Assembly (NCBI GenBank): GCA_041661445.1
Contig: JBAZUK010000005.1
Location: 1 to 64,000 of the forward strand
Source: JBAZUK01 sp041661445
GTDB lineage: Bacteria > Chlamydiota > Chlamydiia > Chlamydiales > SM23-39
DNA length: 64,000 nucleotides
Reading direction: 5' to 3'
Every line of letters begins with the position of its first letter. The stretch's first letter is position 1. Of the stretch, positions 36,894-44,620 are shown one piece after another. The notes under the pieces were generated by a model. It did no database searches. It saw only the letters and a list, made by a program, of their open reading frames with translations, and was not told the origin of the DNA. A program made the translations under genes and the position numbers.

Positions 36894-37810
36894 AAATTCT
36901 GATCACAGGAGCTAGCGGTTTTTTAGGAAAGTTCTTATATAAAAAACTTATAAGTTTAGGGCATGATGTAACAGGAATAAGTTCTAAGACAAATGATTTA
37001 ACAAAATTTGATTCTTTAAATACTTTTAATAATATTCGATTTGATCAGATTTATCATTTGGCAGCATGGACGCAGGCGGGTGATTTCTGTTTAACTCATG
37101 CCGGAGAGCAGTGGATAATTAATCAGAAAATTAATACAAATGTTTTGAGTTACTGGCAAAAATACCAGCCCCAAGCCAAGATGATTGCTATGGGAACAAG
37201 CTGCAGTTATGATCCCGCTTTGGCGCTAGTTGAGGAGAATTATCTTCTTGGCAGGCCTATAGATAGCCTTTTTACTTATGCAATGACAAAAAGAATGCTT
37301 CTTGCTGGCCTTCTGGCGTTGAAAAAGCAGTTTGATCTTGAGTTTTTATATTTAATACCATCAACTCTTTATGGAGAGGAATATCATTTAGATGGAAGGC
37401 AGATGCATTTTATTTTTGACTTGATGAGAAAAATAGTAAAAGGGAAATTTAATAATGACAAAGTGATTCTTTGGGGGGATGGATATCAAAAAAGAGAGCT
37501 GATCCATGTTCAGGATTTTGTAAACATAATGGTAGTTCTAGCCCAAAGAGAATCCGGTGAAATAATAAATATTGGTTCCGGAGAGGAACTCTCCATAAGA
37601 GATTTTGCTCAGAAAATTTGTAATATAATATCTTATGATGAAAAAAAAATAATGTATGATGAGTCTAAATATGTGGGCGCAAAATCAAAAGTATTAGTTA
37701 TCGATAAACTGAAAAAGAAATTCCCTGATTTAAAGATGCTTTCTTTAAATGAAGGTCTTGCAAGCACTGTTGATTGGTTTATTAAGAACAAAGATGTTTT
37801 AACAAAATAA
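36890..37810 (+). CDS. NAD-dependent epimerase/dehydratase (GDP-fucose synthase-like SDR)
   Basis: The protein (306 residues) has the N-terminal GASGFLGKFLYKKL motif, the catalytic-serine segment in GTSCSYDPAL, and YxxxK as YAMTKRMLLAGL. The PSTLYGEEYHLDGRQ and VILWGDGYQKRELIHVQD blocks resemble GDP-4-keto-6-deoxy-mannose epimerase-reductases (Fcl) more than GalE. With the C-methyltransferase two genes upstream it could finish a branched deoxy sugar. The gene ends five bases before the convergent methyltransferase at 37815. Substrate is inferred. Confidence 0.8.
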   Translation: MKILITGASGFLGKFLYKKLISLGHDVTGISSKTNDLTKFDSLNTFNNIRFDQIYHLAAWTQAGDFCLTHAGEQWIINQKINTNVLSYWQKYQPQAKMIAMGTSCSYDPALALVEENYLLGRPIDSLFTYAMTKRMLLAGLLALKKQFDLEFLYLIPSTLYGEEYHLDGRQMHFIFDLMRKIVKGKFNNDKVILWGDGYQKRELIHVQDFVNIMVVLAQRESGEIINIGSGEELSIRDFAQKICNIISYDEKKIMYDESKYVGAKSKVLVIDKLKKKFPDLKMLSLNEGLASTVDWFIKNKDVLTK

Positions 37811-37814
37811 AAAA

Positions 37815-38531
37815 TTATTTTTCTAAAACACACAAAAAGTTTGCTGTATATATTTTATTAAAGTTAGTCCCATAGGCAATATATTGAAATGCCGATATCA
37901 AAGGTTTTATAATAAGATTCCATAAAATGTTTCTAATAAAACTTTTAAATCCATGAATGTAAGGATATAATTCAAAAAAGCAATATTTTTTAAAGTCAGA
38001 TAGATTAATTGTCTGGGTTAAAGAATAAATTGTATAGGCTCTTTGATGGGTGATATCAGCGTACCTAAGCGGAGAAAAAGCCGAAATCGCATTTGGTACT
38101 TGAATAAATAATTTTCCATGATCATTCAAGGAGAGATAGGCAAGCTGAAGGATCTCAAAAGTTTCAGGTAGGTCAATATACTCAAGAACATCTATCAGTA
38201 AAATTACATCATACTTAACTTTATTCTTTTTAAGGAATGTCAGTGAATCGATGCATTCGACATTGGAAAGATTTTTTTTTGCAAGTTCGATTTGTTCCTG
38301 AGAAATATCAATTCCCCAAGCGTTAGCATATCCCTTGTTATTTAGAATATTTAAATATTTCCCATTGCCGCAGCCGATATCTAATATTCTAATATTTTTA
38401 TTTGTAGGGAAATGTTTTAAATAGAAATGCTCAAAATATCGCTTGTCATACTCATTAGCTGTATTTTCTTTCTGGAAATTATTTGAATTGGTCAAAGTAG
38501 AATATTTTTTGAAAATGTTTTTATCTATCAT
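37815..38531 (-). CDS. Class I SAM-dependent methyltransferase
   Basis: This small methyltransferase (238 residues) has SAM motif I ILDIGCGNGKYLNIL near residue 48, the acidic strand 2 GIDISQEQIELAKK and the motif IV-like VILLIDVLEYIDLPETF. A C-terminal patch of hydrophobic residues (IRNILWNLIIKPLISAF) suggests membrane contact, as in methyltransferases acting on polyprenol-linked sugars. It converges with the Fcl-like gene and diverges from the lhgO operon. It resembles methyltransferases of glycan end-modification but the reaction is not certain. Confidence 0.78.
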   Translation of the reverse strand: MIDKNIFKKYSTLTNSNNFQKENTANEYDKRYFEHFYLKHFPTNKNIRILDIGCGNGKYLNILNNKGYANAWGIDISQEQIELAKKNLSNVECIDSLTFLKKNKVKYDVILLIDVLEYIDLPETFEILQLAYLSLNDHGKLFIQVPNAISAFSPLRYADITHQRAYTIYSLTQTINLSDFKKYCFFELYPYIHGFKSFIRNILWNLIIKPLISAFQYIAYGTNFNKIYTANFLCVLEK

Positions 38532-38540
38532 TTTTTTGGT

Positions 38541-38568
38541 TTGTACTAAAGTTAATGAAAGTTATAAT
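38541..38568 (+). promoter_or_regulatory. Candidate promoter for the lhgO-manC operon
   Basis: A perfect TATAAT at 38563-38568 is preceded after 16 bases by TTGTAC (38541-38546). The predicted start is near 38575, 40 bases before the lhgO ATG at 38615. It lies in the 83-base divergent gap and would serve four tightly linked genes up to 43048. The -10 match is strong, the -35 weak. Confidence 0.5.
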
Positions 38569-38614
38569 AATTGCTTATTTATAAATTAATCAAGAACTTA
38601 AAGCGTAAAAAAAC

Positions 38615-39817
38615 ATGGAGAATTCAGATTTTTTAGTTATAGGAGCTGGAATTGTAGGGCTGGCCACTGCTTATCAAATTTTAAGAAAAAACCCGAATTC
38701 AAAAGTAATTGTTTTAGAAAAAGAAAATGATATAGCAAAACATCAGACATCTAGAAATAGCGGCGTTATCCATTCAGGGTTGTATTATAAACCTAACTCA
38801 TACAAAGCAAAAATGGCTCTTGAAGGAAGAAAAGATCTAATTGAGTTTTGTGATCAGTTTAATGTAGCACACAAAAAATGCGGTAAGATTATTGTAGCTA
38901 CTAAAGAAAAGCATTTTCCCGGACTTATTGAATTAGAAAAGAGGGGAAAAGCAAATAATATAGAAGGTCTTGAAATAATTGGAAAAGAGAGAATTAAAGA
39001 AATAGAACCTAATGTTAAGGCAATTAAGGCTCTATTTGTTCCGAACTGTGAAATCATTGATTTTCTAGAAGTCGCAAGGAAACTTAAAAGTGGAATTGAA
39101 AAGCTTGGCGGAAGGGTATTTCTAAATCAAAGGGCAAATCATATCAGAACTGATAACGATCAATTATTAGTTGTTGGCGAAACAAATATATTTAAAACAA
39201 AAAATTTAATCAATTGCGCGGGATTATATTCCGATAGAATTGCAAAGATGGCAATGCCTAATGAAAAAATTAATTTAAAAATTGTTCCTTTCAGAGGAGA
39301 GTATTACGAGATAAAAGAAGCGAAAAAAGATTTAGTTAAGGCTTTGGTTTATCCGACAATCGACACCAGGTTTCCTTTTTTGGGAGTGCACTTGACCCGC
39401 ATGATCAATGGAAAGTTGGAAGCTGGGCCTAATGCCGTTCCAGCGTTTGCAAGAGAAGGTTATAAAAAAACTGATTTTAACATTAAAGATGTTGCGGATA
39501 GTTTTTTATATAGCGGTTTTATCAAGGTAGGTTTTAAATTTTGGAAAATGGGACTTTTTGAAATGTATAGATCTTTGAATAAAAGAGCTTTTTTTAATTC
39601 GATAAGTGAAATTTTAGATGGAATCGAAATGAAGGACATTATTCCCGGAAATTGCGGTATAAGAGCTCAGGCAATTGACAAAAGCGGTAAATTGGTTGAT
39701 GATTTTGCTATCATTAAGAAAGATAATATGGTGCATGTATTAAATGCTCCATCTCCAGCTGCGACAGCATGTTTGTCAATTGGAAAATATATTTCAGAAA
39801 TTGCGATGAAAAAATGA
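38615..39817 (+). CDS. lhgO: L-2-hydroxyglutarate oxidase/dehydrogenase family FAD enzyme
   Basis: LhgO oxidises L-2-hydroxyglutarate to 2-oxoglutarate at the inner membrane. The 400-residue protein starts with the FAD motif FLVIGAGIVGLATAYQIL and then SRNSGVIHSGLYYKPNS, which is distinctive of the LhgO subgroup of the DAO family, followed by KCGKIIVA. The C-terminal domain includes GPNAVPAFAREGYK and GNCGIRAQAID, typical of this family. Its presence in a sugar cluster is unusual; it may be a moonlighting or co-opted oxidase for a sugar-derived alpha-hydroxy acid, or merely a neighbour. Its stop TGA overlaps the ATG of the next gene (ATGA). Confidence 0.85.
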   Translation: MENSDFLVIGAGIVGLATAYQILRKNPNSKVIVLEKENDIAKHQTSRNSGVIHSGLYYKPNSYKAKMALEGRKDLIEFCDQFNVAHKKCGKIIVATKEKHFPGLIELEKRGKANNIEGLEIIGKERIKEIEPNVKAIKALFVPNCEIIDFLEVARKLKSGIEKLGGRVFLNQRANHIRTDNDQLLVVGETNIFKTKNLINCAGLYSDRIAKMAMPNEKINLKIVPFRGEYYEIKEAKKDLVKALVYPTIDTRFPFLGVHLTRMINGKLEAGPNAVPAFAREGYKKTDFNIKDVADSFLYSGFIKVGFKFWKMGLFEMYRSLNKRAFFNSISEILDGIEMKDIIPGNCGIRAQAIDKSGKLVDDFAIIKKDNMVHVLNAPSPAATACLSIGKYISEIAMKK

Positions 39818-40920
39818 AAAAAATCTGTATTGATGCAAGAATGCTGCATTCTGCCGGGATCGGCACATATTTAAAAGAAATAATTTCAAACTTAAAAAGT
39901 TCTCCTTTTAAAATTTTTTTGATTGTAACAAAAGATCTTCTGGAAAAAGAAAAAGATTTTTTAAATGGATTTGAAATAATTATATTAAACTCTAGGATTT
40001 ATTCAATTAAAGAGCAGATTTTTTTACCTTTTAAAATACCGAAATGCGACATATTTTTTTCTCCGCATTTCAATATTCCGATATTTAAAATCAAAGCTGA
40101 AAAAAGATTAGTTACAATTCATGATGCTTTTCACTTGGCCTTTTTTTCTAAACTTAGTTTTTTTGAAAAAATTTATGCTAAATTTATTATAAACTTGGCT
40201 ATAAAAAAATCTGATAAAATTATTACAGTATCAAAATTTTCTAAAGATGAAATAATAAAGTATACAAATGCAGATCCCAATAAAATTTTTGTAATATACA
40301 ATGCAGTAAATACCAAAATATTTAGCAGGACAGATGACCAAGAAAGAATTCTAGAAGTTATAAATAAATATAATTTAACGAATAGCTATTTTCTGTTTGT
40401 GGGAAATTTAAAACCTCATAAAAACCTTATGAATTTATTGAAGGCTTTTGATGTTTTTATAAGAGATTATCCAGATATCGATCTTGCAATTGTCGGAAAA
40501 AACAAAAATTTAATAAATTCTTTTGATGTTCAAAAGGTTCTCAAAAACAATAAAAAACTGCAATCGAGGATTAAGTTAATTGATTTTGCAGCAAATGAAG
40601 ATCTTCCGGTGATATATCAACAGGCTTTGGCTCTGGTTTTCCCTTCTTTTTACGAAGGCTTCGGTTATCCTCCCTTAGAGGCAATGGCTGTAAATTGCCC
40701 GGTGATAGCTTCTAATATTGCAAGCATTAAAGAAATATGCGATGATTCGGTTTATTATATTGATCCTTATGACTATATGAGCATTTCAGGCGCAATGAAA
40801 AAAATACTTAATAATAAAATCTTAAAAAATGATCTTATAAAAAAAGGGAGCGAAAGGATAAAATTATATACTTTAAAAAACTTTATAAAAAAACATTTTG
40901 AATTATTTGAGTCTTTATGA
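39814..40920 (+). CDS. Glycosyltransferase family 4
   Basis: A GT-B enzyme (368 residues): KKICIDARMLHSAGIGTYLKEI at the N terminus is the usual acceptor-side motif, and the donor domain has FLFVGNLKPHKNLMNLLKAF and FPSFYEGFGYPPLEAMAVNCPVIAS, the E-x7-E donor site. The frame extends to 39769 but the ATG at 39814, in an ATGA overlap with lhgO, gives the standard start. It is similar to the next gene in fold and probably adds mannose or another sugar, as manC lies two genes on. It also overlaps that next gene by four bases. Confidence 0.86.
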   Translation: MKKICIDARMLHSAGIGTYLKEIISNLKSSPFKIFLIVTKDLLEKEKDFLNGFEIIILNSRIYSIKEQIFLPFKIPKCDIFFSPHFNIPIFKIKAEKRLVTIHDAFHLAFFSKLSFFEKIYAKFIINLAIKKSDKIITVSKFSKDEIIKYTNADPNKIFVIYNAVNTKIFSRTDDQERILEVINKYNLTNSYFLFVGNLKPHKNLMNLLKAFDVFIRDYPDIDLAIVGKNKNLINSFDVQKVLKNNKKLQSRIKLIDFAANEDLPVIYQQALALVFPSFYEGFGYPPLEAMAVNCPVIASNIASIKEICDDSVYYIDPYDYMSISGAMKKILNNKILKNDLIKKGSERIKLYTLKNFIKKHFELFESL

Positions 40921-42026
40921 AAAGCGTATTAGTCCATGATTGGATGATGTCATATGCAGGATCTGAAAAAGTTTTAGAGCTGATGCATCAGAGCTTTCCT
41001 TCTGATATTTATACTCTTGTTAAAAACCCCAAAGTTTTAAAAAAAACTTATTTTGAAGATAAAAAAATTCACACATCATTTATTCAAAGCCTTCCTTTTT
41101 CAAAAAAATTATATCAGAAGTATCTTCTTTTTTTTCCTTTTGCAATCGAACAGTTTGATCTGAGCGATTATGATGTTGTTATATCATCATCTCATTGTGT
41201 TGCTAAAGGAGTAATTTCAAGGTTTGATCAATTGCATATCTGTTATTGTCATACTCCTATGAGATATGCATGGGATTTATACTTTCAATATTTAAATGAT
41301 TCCAATTTGAATAGGGGAGCTATCGCCTTTGTAGCAAAGATGATTTTGCATTATTTAAGAATGTGGGATATCTCATCTTCGAAAAGAGTTGATAAGTTTA
41401 TCGCCAATTCCAAGTTTGTTGCAAGCAGGATCAAGAAAATCTATGATAGAGAATCTGATGTGATTTATCCTCCATGCGACGTTGATTTTTTTGAACCGAA
41501 ATATAATAAAGAAGATTTTTATTTAACGGCATCCAGATTCGTTCCATACAAAAAAATTGACTTGATTGTTGAAGCTTTTTCTAAAATGCCTGATAAAAAA
41601 CTCATCGTTATCGGCGATGGTCCTGATATGTATAAAATTAAAAGTAAAGCAGCAAAAAATATTGAAATATTAGGATATCAAAATGATTTAACTTTAAGAT
41701 CATATCTTCAGAAGGCAAAAGCTTTTGTATTTGCAGCAATTGAAGATTTTGGAATATTACCTGTTGAAGCTCAAGCTTGTGCAACTCCGGTTATTGCCTT
41801 TTCAAAAGGTGGTGTGAGAGAAACGGTTATAGAAAACAAAACCGGGATATTTTTTGATGAGCAGACAGTTCAAGGCATAATAGAAGCTGTAAATAATTTC
41901 GAGAAAAAGGAATTTGATTTGTACGAGATCAGAAAGCATGCTTTAAATTTTTCCAATGACAGGTTTAAAAAAGAATTTAAGGATTATGTATCGAAAAGTG
42001 TAGAGGAACATAAGTTAAAATTATGA
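40917..42026 (+). CDS. Glycosyltransferase family 4 (mannosyltransferase WbaZ-like)
   Basis: The 369-residue protein begins VLVHDWMMSYAGSEKVLELM, typical of WbaZ/WbyK-type mannosyltransferases, and includes SSSHCVAKGVISRFDQLHICYCHTPMRYAWD, a highly conserved acceptor-binding stretch of this subgroup. The donor site is EDFGILPVEAQACATPVIAF. Overlap with both neighbours (four bases each) places it in the same transcript as manC, which makes GDP-mannose, the expected donor. So a mannose-containing repeating unit is likely. Direct evidence of specificity is lacking. Confidence 0.85.
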   Translation: MKSVLVHDWMMSYAGSEKVLELMHQSFPSDIYTLVKNPKVLKKTYFEDKKIHTSFIQSLPFSKKLYQKYLLFFPFAIEQFDLSDYDVVISSSHCVAKGVISRFDQLHICYCHTPMRYAWDLYFQYLNDSNLNRGAIAFVAKMILHYLRMWDISSSKRVDKFIANSKFVASRIKKIYDRESDVIYPPCDVDFFEPKYNKEDFYLTASRFVPYKKIDLIVEAFSKMPDKKLIVIGDGPDMYKIKSKAAKNIEILGYQNDLTLRSYLQKAKAFVFAAIEDFGILPVEAQACATPVIAFSKGGVRETVIENKTGIFFDEQTVQGIIEAVNNFEKKEFDLYEIRKHALNFSNDRFKKEFKDYVSKSVEEHKLKL

Positions 42027-43048
42027 AAATTGTTATTTTAGCAGGAGGTAGCGGCAAAAGACTTTGGCCGTTATCGTCAAAAACAACTCCTAAACAATTC
42101 CTAAAATTTTTAGATCATGAATCCCTTTTTCAAAAAACGCTTCTTCGATTTTCAGATTTTAAAGCCGCAGATGAGCTTTTCGTTGTAATAAACAAAAATT
42201 TTGAAAAAATAACTCAAAAACAAATTCAAGAACTAGATTTAAATAAAAAAATTACAGTATTGATCGAGCCTGAACAAAAAAACACTGCCGGCGCCATGAT
42301 ATTTACTTTTAAATACTTAAAAGAAAATTGTCAGCTTGATGAAAATGAAAAAGTTTTATTTTTACCATCGGACCATTTGATTTTTCCAAAGAGTAAATTT
42401 TTATCATATTTAGATATTTTAAATTCATTGTCTATAAATGAGATCGTTCTTTTTGGCATTCGACCTAACAAAATAGAAACTGGCTATGGGTATATAAAAT
42501 TATCTGAAAAAATTTATGAAAATATTCATAAAATTGAAGGATTTGTAGAAAAGCCGACATTTGAAAATGCTAAAAAACTGTTTATGTCTGAACAGTACTT
42601 GTGGAACGCAGGAATTTTTCTTTTAACTGAAGAAATATTTAGGAACGAACTAAAAAAACATAATTCTGATTTATATAAATTTTATGATTTACCTTATGTA
42701 AAGCTGCTTGATGATTTTTCGAATATGCAAAATATTTCGATAGATTACGCTCTTCTGGAAAAGTCTAAAAATATCTTGGTTAATATTTTAGATGTATCAT
42801 GGTCTGATGTCGGCTCTTGGGACAGTTTATATGACGTCATGCAAAAAGATGAGAATTCTAATGTTACCAGAGGAAATGTTTTAACACTTGATACTAAAAA
42901 CAGTCTGATCTTTGCTAAGAAGAAATTGATATCAACGATAGGACTTGAGGATATCTTAATTGTTGAAACCGAAGATGCCATTTTTCTCTCAAAAAAAGGT
43001 GAGTCTCAAAAGGTAAAAGAATTAATTGAAAAGATTAAAAAAGATTAG
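42023..43048 (+). CDS. manC: Mannose-1-phosphate guanylyltransferase
   Basis: ManC makes GDP-mannose from GTP and mannose 1-phosphate. The protein (341 residues) has the signature ILAGGSGKRLWPLSSKTTPKQFL, FLPSDHLIFP (metal site), the sugar-phosphate-binding GFVEKPTFENA and the YLWNAGIFLL and SWSDVGSWDSLYD blocks. It is the short form without the C-terminal phosphomannose isomerase domain of bifunctional enzymes. Last gene of the lhgO operon. Downstream is a region of repeats and decayed sequence with no strong terminator. Confidence 0.93.
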   Translation: MKIVILAGGSGKRLWPLSSKTTPKQFLKFLDHESLFQKTLLRFSDFKAADELFVVINKNFEKITQKQIQELDLNKKITVLIEPEQKNTAGAMIFTFKYLKENCQLDENEKVLFLPSDHLIFPKSKFLSYLDILNSLSINEIVLFGIRPNKIETGYGYIKLSEKIYENIHKIEGFVEKPTFENAKKLFMSEQYLWNAGIFLLTEEIFRNELKKHNSDLYKFYDLPYVKLLDDFSNMQNISIDYALLEKSKNILVNILDVSWSDVGSWDSLYDVMQKDENSNVTRGNVLTLDTKNSLIFAKKKLISTIGLEDILIVETEDAIFLSKKGESQKVKELIEKIKKD

Positions 43049-43417
43049 ATTTTAATAATTCAATACGATTTGAATCATATTTTCTTAATGTGTTTGTCAT
43101 AAGCAATTTACGTTTCTTTATTAAAAATACTTGGTTTGGTTTTTAAACAAAAATATTTTTTTTTGGTTTGGATTTTGAACAAATTTACTTATTAATGGTT
43201 TGTATTTTAAACATAAAAAAAATATAAAATGAGCAGGATAAATTGGAAAAACCGATTCTGATCGGCAGCTGGGTAAACAGTTTGAGACATTTGTTGAAAT
43301 AAATTTTGAGCTAATTTTAAATACGTTTTTGATCTGAAAATTATCTGGTCTCGGATAAAATTGATTCAAGCCCATTATATTCAGGTGCAACCCTTGCACA
43401 TCCCGATCAAGTTGATG
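43049..43417. other. Non-coding gap between convergent manC and O-antigen ligase-like genes
   Basis: 369 bases. Bases 43133-43228 are a three-unit 32-base repeat (listed separately). The part after it has two short plus-strand runs that look like coding remnants: 43243-43299 would read MEKPILIGSWVNSLRHLLK with an AGGA site before a TTG, and 43345-43435 reads an open stretch with YSGATLAHPDQVDAISSLL before a stop. They are interrupted and lie in different places, so a decayed gene is the best reading. The original product is not recognised. Confidence 0.45.
43133..43228. repeat. Three tandem, degenerate 32-base repeats
   Basis: The units start at 43133, 43165 and 43197, exactly 32 bases apart. 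Each opens with GGTTTG followed by two variable bases, TTTT, a purine, and AAC, then an A/T-rich tail. GTTT and AAAC within a unit form an imperfect inverted repeat. The regular spacing, about three helical turns, is not explained by a gene. Only three units exist and the AT-rich base composition weakens the case, so chance or a relic is possible. Confidence 0.5.
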
Positions 43418-44620
43418 CTATTTCAAGTCTTCTGTGAATCTAACCTGTTTATCAATGAATAAAAAAGAAGATAGAAACCAATAAAAAGCCATTACCGGTA
43501 TATATAAACTTGCTGAATCGGCAAAAGATATAATTAAATAGGTGATAAGACCGGATAAGATACTTTTATCAATCTGAGAAGATACCATTTTGAGATTTTT
43601 TAGGATAAAAATATATACCGGGGAAAACAAAGCTATAACAAAAAGAATAAGCCCAATTACTCCAAAAATATTTAAAATGCTGAAATACAGCATTTCCTCT
43701 ATAGCTTCAAAAGGAACGTTTGAAAACATTTTTAAGTTAAAATAATCTTCTTTTAGTCTATTGCCCAAAGTTTTGTCGAAAAGCCAGTCTATCGGATAGT
43801 TCATATTATTGAATATGATTATGACAAGAGATATTATTGCTATTAATGAGATTAAATATTTTATAGAAGAGGCAATCATATTTTTTTTTATAAAGAATCT
43901 ATATAAAAATTCACTTATGATCAAACCTATCCAAACGGTTCGGGAGATTGTTAAAATAAGTGATAAATAAACGATTGTTCTTTTAAAAAAACTTTTTTCA
44001 AGGAAACGATATAGAGGTAAAAACATCAAAATAGAAATGCCATAGATGTTTCCGTTATTATATGTTGAAATTAATTTAAATAAAGAGCCTCTATCAGAAC
44101 ACTTAGTGGTTTCAATCAGCCCTATTTCATGATAATTAATTGTTAAAAAGGGAACTTCAAAAAAAGATCCGACGATTATTTTATAGAAAAAAAGAAAAAT
44201 CCCATATGAGGCGACAAAAAAAATAGATCTTTTTAATAATTTAAAAAAATATTCCTGATCCAATTTTTGAATTGGACTAGAAAAAACGAATAAAAAAATA
44301 AAAGGCAAAAAAAAGAAACTTACAAAAAATGAAATTGCAAAACCAATATATGATATTCCATTCAAAGTTATGGAAACTAAAGAATAAAGCTGGAAGGGAA
44401 GCAGAGAGAGAAGAACATAAATATTATCCTTTGCCACAGAATATTTTTTTTTAAAAAGGCAAAAAAAAGAAACAATAGAAAGTAATAAATAACCCCAAGT
44501 GAGGGGGATATCGTTTATTTTAAATCCACCTTTTGGAAAAACGATTAAAAACAAAACTAAAATAAGAACAATCTTATTAGATAAAACTTTACCTTTGATA
44601 AAAGAGGTTAATGACGTCAC
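43418..44620 (-). CDS. O-antigen ligase/polymerase-like membrane protein
   Basis: The protein (400 residues) is almost all hydrophobic, with about ten to eleven predicted spans, and has one large periplasmic loop (around residues 160-230, including an ISTYNNGNIYGI segment) and an ILTISRTVWIGLII motif, both common in WaaL/Wzy family members. These proteins either ligate the polymer to lipid A core or polymerise the repeat units. Its first codons overlap the stop of topA (ATGA), so it is translationally coupled to an unrelated housekeeping gene. This marks the right edge of the polysaccharide region. Ligase versus polymerase is not decidable here. Confidence 0.72.
   Translation of the reverse strand: MTSLTSFIKGKVLSNKIVLILVLFLIVFPKGGFKINDIPLTWGYLLLSIVSFFCLFKKKYSVAKDNIYVLLSLLPFQLYSLVSITLNGISYIGFAISFFVSFFFLPFIFLFVFSSPIQKLDQEYFFKLLKRSIFFVASYGIFLFFYKIIVGSFFEVPFLTINYHEIGLIETTKCSDRGSLFKLISTYNNGNIYGISILMFLPLYRFLEKSFFKRTIVYLSLILTISRTVWIGLIISEFLYRFFIKKNMIASSIKYLISLIAIISLVIIIFNNMNYPIDWLFDKTLGNRLKEDYFNLKMFSNVPFEAIEEMLYFSILNIFGVIGLILFVIALFSPVYIFILKNLKMVSSQIDKSILSGLITYLIISFADSASLYIPVMAFYWFLSSFLFIDKQVRFTEDLK

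Noticed and set aside
43121..43399. 92-codon frame on the minus strand in the gap after manC
   Set aside because: Composition follows the AT-rich repeats, it has no ribosome site or known motif, and it covers the tandem repeats and a likely decayed gene, so it is probably chance.
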